Shown in pieces: positions 36,567-45,380 of a DNA stretch of 64,000 bases. The translations under genes and the position numbers were made by a program. Each line of letters starts with the position of its first letter. Positions within the stretch are counted from its first letter, which is position 1. Under the pieces are notes generated by a model. That model made no database searches, had not been told where the DNA came from, and was given only the letters and a program-made list of their open reading frames with translations. This DNA comes from Marinobacter sp. SS5-14b (GTDB lineage Bacteria; Pseudomonadota; Gammaproteobacteria; Pseudomonadales; Oleiphilaceae), in contig NZ_JASSVM010000007.1 of NCBI RefSeq assembly GCF_030541005.1, positions 109,622 through 173,621 of the forward strand, read 5' to 3'.

Positions 36567-38335
36567 CAGTCATCCACCCCTATCGGGCTTTCACTGGCCA
36601 GGTCATCGGTTTCGAGTGAAATGCCGCCATCGGACGTCGCGGCTACACGGGAAACTTCCTGCAATGAGGTAACGCCCTGCAAGGCATAGTCCATGGCCCA
36701 CTGGCCCAGTGGGCGAAATGCCGGGCTTTGCCGTGCCGCCCGGGTGAAATCCGAGACATCCTTGCGCCGAAGGGCATCCAGCATGTCTTCGTTCATTTCG
36801 AGCATTTCATAGACGCCCACCCGGCCTTTGTAACCGGTGTTGCTGCACTGATAGCAGCCACGGCCATGCACGAAGCCGGCTTCGATATCCAGCGGGTCCA
36901 GATCAAACGCCTGCAGCCAAACCAGCTCCTGCTCTGTCGGCTCATAGGTCTCTTTGCAGTTGTCGCAAACCCGACGTACCAGGCGCTGGGCGATAACCCC
37001 GAGCAGTGAGCTTGCCACCAGGAAGGGCTCTGCACCCATATCGATCAGGCGCATGGCGCTGCTGATGGAATCGTTGGTGTGCAGCGTGGAAAGCACCAGG
37101 TGACCGGTCATGGCGGCACGCAGGCCGATCTCTGCGGTTTCGTGGTCCCGCATCTCGCCCACCAGGATGATGTCCGGGTCTTGGCGCAAGGCTGACCGCA
37201 ATACGGTGGCGAATTCAAGGCCGATTTTCGCGTTCACCTGCACTTGGGTAATGCGCGGAAGGCGATATTCCACCGGGTCTTCCGCGGTGATGATTTTTAC
37301 CTCGGGTTTGTTCAGCTCAGTCAGTGCACCATACAGCGTGGTGGTTTTACCGCTACCTGTGGGCCCTGTGACCAGGATCATGCCGTGGGGCTTTTTGATC
37401 AGCTTGCGGAACCGGGCCAGCAGCTCCGGCGGCATGCCGGTGCCTTCAAGATCCAGAGTGCCCTGGCTTTGATCCAGTAAACGCATGACCACCGATTCGC
37501 CGTACTGCACGGGCATGGTGGACACCCGCACGTCAATGCTGCGACCTTTTACCCGAATGTTGAAGCGGCCATCCTGGGGCAGGCGTTTTTCTGAAATATT
37601 GAGGCCTGCCATCAGTTTCAGGCGCAGCACGAGCGCGGCGTTCACCCGTTTTTCTTTCATCACCTGCTCTTGCAGCACACCGTCCACCCGCTGGCGGATG
37701 CGCACGACGGACTCATCAGGCTCGATGTGTATGTCGGAGCTTCGGGCCTGAACCGCGTCTTCGAACAGGGTTTGCAGCAGTTTGACCACCGGTGCATCGG
37801 CGCTTTCGGACTGTGCTGACAAGTCCGCAAGGTCGAAGGCGTCGTCACCCAGCTCATCTTCCAGCTCTTCCGCCAAGGAGGCGATTTCATCGGTTCGGCG
37901 ATAGACCAGGTCGAGCGTGCTGAGCAGCTCACTTTCCCGAACCACGGCTTGCTTGATGGGTTGTTTGAGCACCCGCACCAGCTCATCGTAAGCGAAGATA
38001 TCCAGAGGGTCGGCCATGCCCACCAACAGTTCGCCACTTTTCTCCGCCAGCACAATCGCCCGGAAGCGACGAGCCATGGCTTCGGGCAGTTTCTTCACCA
38101 GTTCGTTGTTGAACTGGTAATGGCGCAACTGAACAAAGGGCACTTCCAGCTGCCTGGAGAGGATGTTGAGCAGGTTGTCTTCATCCACGTAGCCCAGGTC
38201 AATCAGGGTTCGCCCAAGCTTGCGGCCGGTGTTTTTCTGCTCACGGAGGGCGGTCATCAGCTGCTGTTCAGTGATGACGTCGTTCTGTACCAGCAGGTCG
38301 CCGATGCGGATTTTCTTTTTCAGTTCCGTACTCAT
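36566..38335 (-). CDS. mshE: MSHA extension ATPase MshE (GspE/PilB family)
   Basis: The product has 589 residues. It starts at ATG 38335, overlapping the mshN stop (ATGA). Two tandem MshEN motifs of 24 residues, R10-Q33 (RIGDLLVQNDVITEQQ...) and K39-Q62 (KLGRTLIDLGYVDEDN...), are five residues apart. This is the c-di-GMP-binding layout found in V. cholerae MshE. Then come the N2 domain and the ATPase core with GPTGSGKTTTLYGAL (Walker A), AEDPVE and a tetracysteine zinc motif (VCDNC, CYQC). It powers pilus extension. A longer frame from 38482 lacks support. Confidence 0.95.
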   Translation of the reverse strand: MSTELKKKIRIGDLLVQNDVITEQQLMTALREQKNTGRKLGRTLIDLGYVDEDNLLNILSRQLEVPFVQLRHYQFNNELVKKLPEAMARRFRAIVLAEKSGELLVGMADPLDIFAYDELVRVLKQPIKQAVVRESELLSTLDLVYRRTDEIASLAEELEDELGDDAFDLADLSAQSESADAPVVKLLQTLFEDAVQARSSDIHIEPDESVVRIRQRVDGVLQEQVMKEKRVNAALVLRLKLMAGLNISEKRLPQDGRFNIRVKGRSIDVRVSTMPVQYGESVVMRLLDQSQGTLDLEGTGMPPELLARFRKLIKKPHGMILVTGPTGSGKTTTLYGALTELNKPEVKIITAEDPVEYRLPRITQVQVNAKIGLEFATVLRSALRQDPDIILVGEMRDHETAEIGLRAAMTGHLVLSTLHTNDSISSAMRLIDMGAEPFLVASSLLGVIAQRLVRRVCDNCKETYEPTEQELVWLQAFDLDPLDIEAGFVHGRGCYQCSNTGYKGRVGVYEMLEMNEDMLDALRRKDVSDFTRAARQSPAFRPLGQWAMDYALQGVTSLQEVSRVAATSDGGISLETDDLASESPIGVDD

Positions 38336-39489
38336 GAGCCTGCCTGCAATGCGTTCAGTCGTTCCCGTGCATAGTCCGCCAGCGAGGGCGCCAGCCCCGG
38401 CAAAACCGCCGCCTGAGCGTAGGCCCGCACCGCACTGTTGATGCGTCCGCCGGTTTCCAGCGCAATGGCCAGCCCAAGCCACCAGGTAGCCTGGCTATCG
38501 TCATAGGCAATCAACTCAGACCAGTGACCTGCGGCCTCATCGGCCTGGCCTGCCTGCTGCAACAAGGTTGCCAGAGTTACCCGGTAGTCCGGCTGGTCTG
38601 CAACCGGCGGTACTTTCGAGGCAAGCGTGTCCACAGCCAGGAGTAATTCACCCCGCTCCAGCAGAGCCCTGGCTCGAAGCAGGCGCAGGCTGGCGTAGTC
38701 GATGGCGACAGCTTCCGGCAACCAGCTCAACGCTCGCTCGGGCATGCCCTGCACTAACATTTCCCGGGCAAACACCTCTCGGCTGTTTGGTGCCGGCTGG
38801 CGTGCACTGACCTCTGTCAGGAGTCGCTCGGCCTCTCCGGTACGACCTGTCGCCAACAGCTTTTCCATTTGCCTGGTCGTTCTCAGGTCTACCGCTGCCG
38901 GCGTTTCCCGTTGCTGTTTCACCGGTGTTTCCGGGGCGCGATTTTCAGCGCCTGCAGCCTGATCCTGCTCGGCGGGCTGTTGCGCTACCACGGGCGATGC
39001 GGGCTCTTTAGGCCGCAGGTTCGACGTAGCGACACCTCTTGGAACGGCCTCTACTTCGCTCGCTGTCTGGGTCTGTGTCTCGGCCTTTGTCTTTGACTGT
39101 GCCTGTGGCGCGGGCGCCTGCTCGCGCACCGGTTTTTCTGACGCCAGCTGCACCATGCTCGATTCGGCGGGCTGAGGCACCTGAACCGCCTCAATCTCTG
39201 GCGCCGGCGCAGTCGCCAAAACTTCGGGCACAATCTCCGGCGGCCGAATAATTTCACCGGCGTTTGCCTCCGCACCGTTTATCGGCGGTGCGCTGTTTCT
39301 GGCCTCGGGCCATAACCACCAGGCGATGGCGGCTCCGGCAAGAAGCAACAAAATAACGAAGACCAGCAGTACCAGCATTTTGCTCTGGCTGGCAGGCTGC
39401 GGGGTCGGGTGGCCGGTGTATGCGGTCGCGACCGCCGGCCTGTTCTGGCGCTCTTCTGCTGCCCTCAAGGCATCGTTCAACAGGCTCAT
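38332..39489 (-). CDS. mshN: MSHA biogenesis protein MshN (TPR)
   Basis: The product has 385 residues. It starts at ATG 39489, overlapping the mshM stop (ATGA), with MSLLNDALRAAEERQ as expected for MshN. A GTG two codons earlier is possible. It has a membrane helix near 40-60 (LVLLVFVILLLLAGAAIAWWLW), a Pro/Ala/Gln-rich linker (70-200), then TPR-like helices (residues ~205-380) in the periplasm. MshN is thought to scaffold the envelope-spanning machine. Confidence 0.87.
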   Translation of the reverse strand: MSLLNDALRAAEERQNRPAVATAYTGHPTPQPASQSKMLVLLVFVILLLLAGAAIAWWLWPEARNSAPPINGAEANAGEIIRPPEIVPEVLATAPAPEIEAVQVPQPAESSMVQLASEKPVREQAPAPQAQSKTKAETQTQTASEVEAVPRGVATSNLRPKEPASPVVAQQPAEQDQAAGAENRAPETPVKQQRETPAAVDLRTTRQMEKLLATGRTGEAERLLTEVSARQPAPNSREVFAREMLVQGMPERALSWLPEAVAIDYASLRLLRARALLERGELLLAVDTLASKVPPVADQPDYRVTLATLLQQAGQADEAAGHWSELIAYDDSQATWWLGLAIALETGGRINSAVRAYAQAAVLPGLAPSLADYARERLNALQAGS

Positions 39490-40325
39490 AGCCACCGCTC
39501 CAACATGCCAAGCGAGCGGGCGCTCTCGGTGTCTTTTATGGCCAGCAGAGCATGTTTACGCCCCACCAGCCTGTCGCCCTGCCCCCAGGCAGCCAACAGG
39601 GATTTATGCGCAAGTACATTGACCAGCCTCGGAATACCGCCAGATGCACGCCAGATCATTTTCAGTGCCGCAGGCGCAAACAGGTCCGTTCCGTTGTAGC
39701 CTGCCTGAGCCAGGCGGTGGCGAAGGTATTGGCTGACTGCATCCCGGTTCAGCGGTTGCAGGCGGGTCTGGAAGGTAATTCTCTGGCGCAGCTGGCGCAG
39801 GCTGTCTTTGGCCAACAGGGCATCCAGCTCCGGCTGCCCGAACAAGACAATTTGCAGCAACCGGGTACTTTCAGTTTCCAGATTGGTTAACAGACGCAGC
39901 GCTTCAATGGTTTCCTCAGGCATGGCCTGGGCTTCATCAATCACCAGCACGGCAGGCTTGCTTTCCATCGCCAGGGCAATGAGCCGCTGATTCAGTGCTT
40001 TCAGTATCTGGTGCACGTTGGCACACCGGGTTACATCAACCCCCAGCTCCTCCGCGACGGCCTCATACAGAGTTTCCGGAGATAAGTTCGGATTGGGTAT
40101 GTATGCCGTGCACGCGTTTCTATCCAGCTCATTGAGCAGCAATCGGCACAACAGGGTTTTACCCGTGCCCACTTCGCCGGTCACTTTGATAAAGCCCTCC
40201 CGTTGCTGCAAGGCTACCAGCAGCAATTCCAGGGCCTCGGAATGGCTGGCCGCCCGCAAAAAGTAGCGGGTGTTTGGCGTCAGTGCGAACGGTGCTTCCT
40301 GCAGTCCAAAGTGGCTTTCGTACAT
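39486..40325 (-). CDS. mshM: MSHA AAA ATPase MshM (ExeA/GspA family)
   Basis: The protein has 279 residues. It begins MYESHFGLQEAPFALTPNTRYF, has Walker A TGEVGTGKTLL and Walker B AVLVIDEAQAMPEE, and ends in the ExeA-type helical lid (GGIPRLVNVLAHKSLL). ExeA members help insert the secretin through peptidoglycan. Here it probably works with MshN on MshL. It lacks the peptidoglycan-binding domain of ExeA. It overlaps mshL by one base. Confidence 0.93.
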   Translation of the reverse strand: MYESHFGLQEAPFALTPNTRYFLRAASHSEALELLLVALQQREGFIKVTGEVGTGKTLLCRLLLNELDRNACTAYIPNPNLSPETLYEAVAEELGVDVTRCANVHQILKALNQRLIALAMESKPAVLVIDEAQAMPEETIEALRLLTNLETESTRLLQIVLFGQPELDALLAKDSLRQLRQRITFQTRLQPLNRDAVSQYLRHRLAQAGYNGTDLFAPAALKMIWRASGGIPRLVNVLAHKSLLAAWGQGDRLVGRKHALLAIKDTESARSLGMLERWL

Positions 40326-42037
40326 CAGCGCGGCGCAGTCTCTGGTTGAGGCTTGACAGATTCGGACGAGTTCAGCAATTCCCGCAGTACGTTCATACGT
40401 TCGCGACTGGCGCTGACATCAGCCTGCATCTGGCCGGCATTGGCCACCACCGGGCGAAGCAGAATAACCAGTTCACTCTTGCGGGATTCAAACCGGCGCT
40501 GCTTGAACAGTTCACCCAGCAGCGGAATGTCGCTGAAAAAGGGGACCGCTGAATTGTTGTCTTCACTGGTGGTCTGAATCAGTCCGCCAATCACCACAAT
40601 CTGCCCGCTCTCTGCGCGAATCACACTGTCGGTTTCGCGCACCGTGCTTCGGGCCAGCGGCAACGTGACATCCCGTTCGCCAATGGTGATCACTTTTTCC
40701 TGGTCAGCCACTTCACTGACCGAGGGGTGGACATGCAGAGTGATGGCGCCATCTTCAGAAATCTGGGGCGTAACATCCAGGGATATCCCCGAGAAGAACG
40801 GCGTAAGCTCTACCGAGGTCGAGGTGCTGTCGGTTGCGGTTACCGCGGAGTTGTTGTCGTCAAAATCGATGTCGGTCACGAAGAACTCGTCGGTGCCCAC
40901 TTTGATGACAGCTTTTTGGTTGTTAATGGTAGATATCCGGGGACTGGACAGTATCTGAACGTTGCCCTGCTGGCCCAGGAGTTCAATCACTGCGTTGAAG
41001 CTGCCCTCCCTGATCGTCGCAGAAAATAGGCCTCCAATATCGGACGTTCGTATCGCCTGGCCAGCGAGACTTTCAAACGTGAACTCCGCGGGCAGCCCGT
41101 CAGCGGCTGTGATGGCCGATGCGCTCTGGAGGTCCGACCAGTTGATTCCCTGCTGATACCCTTCGTTCAATGCCACTTCCAAAATCTTGGCTTCAAGAAC
41201 CACTTGCCGCTGCATAATCAATTCCGTGCGGCGCAGATAGTTTTCAACCATTTGTAGATCCGAGTTACCCGCGCGCACCATAACAAGTCCGGCGCCGGGG
41301 TTGACCACCACCTGGCCGCCATCGCTGCCGACAATCATGGTGAGGGCGTCACGGATGTCTTGCCAGAAATCGGATTCGGTTTCGGTGGAAATTGTGGTAC
41401 CCACCAGGTTCCGGGACTCGCCACCCTCGCTTCCACTGCCGGAGTCACCGCCGCCGCGAGCGCTGCTGACCTGACCGGAGCTGACTCGGGTTTCAGAGCC
41501 GCCCCGGCGTTTGAAGTGCAAATAGTCGATAGGGAACAAACGGGTTTGCACCTGATCGGCCGACACCCGGAACAGGCGACCAGTGCGGGCAATGTCCAGG
41601 CCGTATAGGTCTGCAGCAATATCCATAACCTCCGGAACGGTTACGTCACTGAGCCGAAGATTTACCGTTGCGGCAACGCCGGGATGCACCACAACGTTGT
41701 ACCGGGTACCTTCAACCAGGGCCGCAAAAAAGCTGTCAGCAGAAATGCCGGTTGCGTTGACATCAAACCGTTCATCCTCCTGCCGGACACTGGTGAGAGG
41801 GGGGAGTAACTGACTGCTGATCGCAGCGGCAGAGGGACCCACGGCCCCGACTGCCGGGCCAGCGCCCGCCTGTTGTTCAGCCCGTTCAAGGGTTTTATCA
41901 ATCTCGTCCGCCACGTCGGATGAGGTGGCCGCCGAAGTGCGCATCAACGGGTTGTTGCTGCAGGCGACCACAACGAATGAAAGCATTACGGCTACCAAAG
42001 GCCTGACTGTTGTCATCGTTATCCGTTTGTCTGTCAT
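40325..42037 (-). CDS. mshL: MSHA outer-membrane secretin MshL
   Basis: The product has 570 residues. It is a lipoprotein with a lipobox ending at Cys26 (VVVAC), then a secretin N-terminal domain and a C-terminal secretin domain (SPRISTINNQKAVIKVG, ESGQIVVIGGLIQ and FKQRRFESRKSELVILLRPVV). It forms the outer-membrane ring for the pilus. A Ser/Gly-rich insert (GQVSSARGGGDSGSGSEGG) lies near residue 190. The start overlaps the mshK stop (ATGA); a later ATG would shorten the signal peptide. Confidence 0.95.
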   Translation of the reverse strand: MTDKRITMTTVRPLVAVMLSFVVVACSNNPLMRTSAATSSDVADEIDKTLERAEQQAGAGPAVGAVGPSAAAISSQLLPPLTSVRQEDERFDVNATGISADSFFAALVEGTRYNVVVHPGVAATVNLRLSDVTVPEVMDIAADLYGLDIARTGRLFRVSADQVQTRLFPIDYLHFKRRGGSETRVSSGQVSSARGGGDSGSGSEGGESRNLVGTTISTETESDFWQDIRDALTMIVGSDGGQVVVNPGAGLVMVRAGNSDLQMVENYLRRTELIMQRQVVLEAKILEVALNEGYQQGINWSDLQSASAITAADGLPAEFTFESLAGQAIRTSDIGGLFSATIREGSFNAVIELLGQQGNVQILSSPRISTINNQKAVIKVGTDEFFVTDIDFDDNNSAVTATDSTSTSVELTPFFSGISLDVTPQISEDGAITLHVHPSVSEVADQEKVITIGERDVTLPLARSTVRETDSVIRAESGQIVVIGGLIQTTSEDNNSAVPFFSDIPLLGELFKQRRFESRKSELVILLRPVVANAGQMQADVSASRERMNVLRELLNSSESVKPQPETAPR

Positions 42038-42360
42038 TGGGTTCTCCGCACCTGCGGGAGTGATTCAGGGTAAAGCACTCGTTGCTGGCCTCTGTCCACC
42101 ACGTCAACTTTGTCTTTGTCGATGCGGAGCACCTTTATGCCGTCGTGGCTTTCACCTTCGCGCAAAGCCACACCATTAATCACCGCCACGCGGCGGGCCT
42201 GGCCAAGCACAATGGTACTCACTTGCAGGTTTCTGGGCGCTACGGTTTGCGACTCCGGAGCTGCTCCCGGAGGCCGCGTCGGATCCTGCAAGGCATGCAC
42301 AGCGGTGCCGCTCAACAACAGTCCCACCAACATCAACCTGCTTGCATGTCGAAATGTCAT
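42034..42360 (-). CDS. mshK: MSHA biogenesis protein MshK
   Basis: The product has 108 residues from ATG 42360, with GGGAG seven bases upstream, one base after the mshJ stop. A signal peptide (MTFRHASRLMLVGLLLSGTAVHA) precedes DPTRPPGAAPES, the MshK/PilP-like core pattern, and a short beta domain (INGVALREGESHDGIKVLRI). It probably links inner-membrane proteins to MshL. An upstream in-frame ATG at 42384 overlaps mshJ and would spoil the signal peptide. Confidence 0.85.
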   Translation of the reverse strand: MTFRHASRLMLVGLLLSGTAVHALQDPTRPPGAAPESQTVAPRNLQVSTIVLGQARRVAVINGVALREGESHDGIKVLRIDKDKVDVVDRGQQRVLYPESLPQVRRTQ

Positions 42361-42361
42361 A

Positions 42362-43039
42362 TCACACTCCCAGCCACGCAGCATCGAGGCTGAGGGTTCT
42401 CACCGTAATGGTCGCTTCACCTTTGGGCCATTCTCCGGCATCGTAATCCAGCTGCAACCAGCCAATGCGCTCATCCATCTCTTCCAATCGCTCAAGGTAA
42501 TGCATAACCGTCAGGTATCCCCCACGGATTTTGAGCTCCACATCGTGGGCATACAAGAGCGGCTCCGGCCTGGGCTCATTGTCCGGCCTTTCGCCCGATT
42601 GATCGTAGACAGGGGCCGGCATTTTCAGTTCCAGGGATACCAGCTCCAGCCCATCCTGAGCCGCGAGGATGTCCCGCAACAGGGAGACCATGTCTCGCGG
42701 TGCTATCAACTGCCCGGTGGTCTTGGTTATCTGTTGGTCCAGCTTATCCAGGCGATCCTGTCGGGCCGCCAGGCGCTCTCGAAGCTCGGCTGACGGGTCG
42801 TTGGCCAGCCGGTTGCTTAGCATTTCCTGCTCATCGAGCAAGCTGTCCCGAGTGGCAGACAGGCTCTGCATACGATTGGTCAGCTGTTGTTGTTGCGCCT
42901 CAACCGGAGCCATCAGCAACTCCCAGGCAATTACAAACACCAGCACACATGCCGTCACCAGAATGAGAACACGCTCCCGGATCGGACGTTCGTTATACCA
43001 GGCTTCCGCCTGGGCAAGTCGTTCCCGAAGACCGTTCAC
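42362..43039 (-). CDS. mshJ: MSHA biogenesis protein MshJ (PilO-like)
   Basis: The product has 225 residues. A single membrane helix (RVLILVTACVLVFVIAWELLM, residues ~23-43) is followed by a coiled coil (about 48-105) and a ferredoxin-like C-terminal part. This is the PilO/GspM-type inner-membrane platform component. It overlaps the preceding PilN-like gene by four bases. Confidence 0.85.
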   Translation of the reverse strand: MNGLRERLAQAEAWYNERPIRERVLILVTACVLVFVIAWELLMAPVEAQQQQLTNRMQSLSATRDSLLDEQEMLSNRLANDPSAELRERLAARQDRLDKLDQQITKTTGQLIAPRDMVSLLRDILAAQDGLELVSLELKMPAPVYDQSGERPDNEPRPEPLLYAHDVELKIRGGYLTVMHYLERLEEMDERIGWLQLDYDAGEWPKGEATITVRTLSLDAAWLGV

Positions 43040-43653
43040 TGGCCGGCCTCCCCGCTTTGTTTGGTTGCAACCCGAAACTCAACCCAGTTGCGGCCAGCAC
43101 CTTCTTCCGGCCGACTGAGCAGAAAGTCGCTGAACGTTTCACCTATAAACGCAGGTTCCTGGCCGAGCGATGCCAGATAGCCAGGTACCCGCTCCGCGGA
43201 ACGGGTCTGGCCTTCAATTCGCATGGCTGCGGGCTCTGCGCGCAAATGCACATAGGTCAGCCATAGATCATCCGGAATCTGCCGAGCCAGAGCGGCAAGC
43301 CGTCCGGAGAAGCCGGCATCGCCCCCGGCCGTCAGCCCTTCAACCCGTTCGAGAAGCCGTTGCCGGCGAACAATGGTTTCAGTCACCCGCTCCAGAGCCG
43401 CTTCCAGCTCCTGGTCGGGCTTTCTGGCTTCCACTTGGCTGGCCATAGTCGCAATCGCCTGCTCCAGGCTTTGGTTCTGGCGCTCCACTGCCGCAATCCG
43501 GGTGTCGAGCTGTTGGTTCTGCCAATGCTCCCAGCCCGTTAGTCCGGCTACCGCCAGCAATACCAATACCGCCAACGCCAGTGCTGAGCGAGCACTGAGC
43601 TTTTGCCGTTGTGGCCGCAGCTCTGCGGTGTATAAATTCACCTGCTGATTCAT
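43036..43653 (-). CDS. MSHA biogenesis protein, PilN-like (MshI2)
   Basis: The product has 205 residues. It starts at ATG 43653, overlapping the stop of the PilM-like gene (ATGA). It has the N-terminal NLYTAELRP motif of PilN family members (which binds the PilM groove), a membrane helix near 25-45, a coiled coil (55-90) and a C-terminal ferredoxin-like fold. A longer form from 43701 would overlap the upstream gene by about 50 bases and is unlikely. Names vary between mshI2 and pilN. Confidence 0.85.
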   Translation of the reverse strand: MNQQVNLYTAELRPQRQKLSARSALALAVLVLLAVAGLTGWEHWQNQQLDTRIAAVERQNQSLEQAIATMASQVEARKPDQELEAALERVTETIVRRQRLLERVEGLTAGGDAGFSGRLAALARQIPDDLWLTYVHLRAEPAAMRIEGQTRSAERVPGYLASLGQEPAFIGETFSDFLLSRPEEGAGRNWVEFRVATKQSGEAGQ

Positions 43654-44579
43654 GGGGCCTGCCTCTCGCTGACAAGGCCTGCGCACCAGGCGGGCAGGCA
43701 CCGGCTATCGAGATCCTGTTCCAGGCCGAACACGGACCAGTCTGGCGTATCAATATTGGCTGCGACATAAGAGGAAAGCATGGAGCTAAGAGGCAGCACC
43801 GCGTCATGAGCGACAAGGCGAATCGAAGACGGAGGCACCTGCCCCAGCTGACTTTCGAAATAATCCATCGAACGCTGCATTTCCAGCGCCAGCGACTGAA
43901 CCGCATTCTCCTGCTTGGCAGCATCGCGCAGGTCGTCATGGGCTACGTCCAGCCTTCGGGACAAGTACAGAATGTCGCCACGGCAAATCACCATTTGGCC
44001 GTAACGGTCTTTCAGGTGAACCAGCGCCACACCACGATTACTGGTATCCAGCCGCGAGGCCAGGTTTCTCAAGGCCAGCTCTGCAATGTCGATCCGCTCC
44101 AGCTCCAGGCCTGCGCCCGCAACCAGAGAGATCAAGTCCTGGACCAGTGACTTTCGTGCTGCCACCACGTTCACCAGCGGGCCCCGGCCGCGGGAAGCGT
44201 CTTCAGGGAATCCGAAAATATCGGTAACCGCTTCCGTGGGACTGAAATCAAGGAAATCCTTGAGCTTCCACTTCAAGGCATCCGCGAGCTCGCTGTCATC
44301 TATCCCTTCCGGGCGCTCCACCTGAAACACCTGATATTGCTCCAGCGGCAACACCAGAACGGCCGGAGAGCCGGCCCAACCTTGCTCAGAAACCAGTTTA
44401 TCCAGTGTTTCCTGCCGCTTGGCCGGCAAACTTTCTGCAAACCCGGACTGCTGCCCGGGATTGCCCGATGCCACGGCCCAAGCTATGCCATCAGGACGAA
44501 CTTCAAGGCATACTGAGGGCACCGAACCAGTGCGGCGAAACATTCGCTTGAATAAATTAACGACAGAGCTCAGGGGCAT
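43650..44579 (-). CDS. mshI: MSHA biogenesis protein MshI (PilM-like)
   Basis: The product has 309 residues without a signal peptide. It shows the actin-like PilM fold (VCLEVRPDGIAWAVASGN, LSRRLD and LALEMQRSMDYFESQL), in which RSMDYFE is a typical PilM-family motif. It should lie on the cytoplasmic side and bind the N-terminus of the PilN-like protein next to it. It is the first gene of the - strand msh operon; no mshH-like gene precedes it here. AAGGA stands four bases before the ATG. Confidence 0.86.
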   Translation of the reverse strand: MPLSSVVNLFKRMFRRTGSVPSVCLEVRPDGIAWAVASGNPGQQSGFAESLPAKRQETLDKLVSEQGWAGSPAVLVLPLEQYQVFQVERPEGIDDSELADALKWKLKDFLDFSPTEAVTDIFGFPEDASRGRGPLVNVVAARKSLVQDLISLVAGAGLELERIDIAELALRNLASRLDTSNRGVALVHLKDRYGQMVICRGDILYLSRRLDVAHDDLRDAAKQENAVQSLALEMQRSMDYFESQLGQVPPSSIRLVAHDAVLPLSSMLSSYVAANIDTPDWSVFGLEQDLDSRCLPAWCAGLVSERQAP

Positions 44580-44739
44580 GAATTCCTTAAACGTATTCGG
44601 GGCTCTCAGGCCTGACGGTAAAATCCTGAAACGCTCAAAAGATCAGCAAACTGTACACATTCTTACATAATAGTTGAGAAATTGAGCGTAACTCCAAGTT
44701 TTTTTGACGCATTTCACGGAAATTTTGCAACTCTGATAC

Positions 44740-44771
44740 AAAAGAGCCCGCGCTACAGCACGGGCTCTTTT
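44740..44771 (-). terminator. Intrinsic terminator of ssb
   Basis: An 11-base stem, AAAAGAGCCCG / CGGGCTCTTTT, with a ten-base loop lies 16 bases after the ssb stop. On the - strand it runs into TTTT. It separates ssb from the msh operon. Confidence 0.85.
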
Positions 44772-44787
44772 CAGCGTCAGATTCTGA

Positions 44788-45324
44788 CTAGAAGGGTATG
44801 TCGTCATCAAAGTCGTCAATGGGCTCAGGCATACCACCACCCTGTTGCTGGGAAGGCGCATTACTGTAACCACCCGTCGACTGAGCCTGGCCACCTTGCT
44901 GCTGGGCCGGCGCATTGTATTGCTGCTGCTGTTGCGGACGCCCCTGGGGTTCACCCTGATTCATCCCGCCTTCACCGCCACGGCTATCCAGCATCTGCAT
45001 CTGGCCGTTGATATCCACCACAATCTCAGTGGTGTAACGATCCTGGCCATCCTGCCCCTGCCATTTGCGGGTTTGCAGTCGGCCTTCGATATAAACCTTC
45101 GAGCCCTTGCGCAGATACTGCCCTGCGACCTCGGCCACCTTTCCGAACAGAACCACCCGATGCCACTCTGTTCTTGGCACCAGCTGGCCAGACTGACGGT
45201 CTTTGTAGCTTTCATCGGTCGCCAGGTTGAGGTTAACAACCGCATTGCCATTCGGGGTGTAACGGGTATCCGGGTCCTGCCCCAGATTGCCGATAAGAAT
45301 TACCTTGTTTATGCCACGTGCCAT
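44788..45324 (-). CDS. ssb: Single-stranded DNA-binding protein
   Basis: The product has 178 residues, as in E. coli (178). It starts at ATG 45324 ([15 protein letters not shown]) with AGGAG six bases upstream. An upstream in-frame start adds only unconserved residues. The OB fold spans about 1-110. A Gln/Gly-rich linker follows (tracts of QQQQQ, QQGG), and the acidic tip DFDDDIPF docks repair proteins. It is divergent from uvrA with a transporter gene between, a layout also seen in Pseudomonas. Confidence 0.97.
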   Translation of the reverse strand: MARGINKVILIGNLGQDPDTRYTPNGNAVVNLNLATDESYKDRQSGQLVPRTEWHRVVLFGKVAEVAGQYLRKGSKVYIEGRLQTRKWQGQDGQDRYTTEIVVDINGQMQMLDSRGGEGGMNQGEPQGRPQQQQQYNAPAQQQGGQAQSTGGYSNAPSQQQGGGMPEPIDDFDDDIPF

Positions 45325-45380
45325 TATCTGCTCCTGATATATTTCGCCGAACAACTGCGATCCGTGCAGTCACCCTGTGT

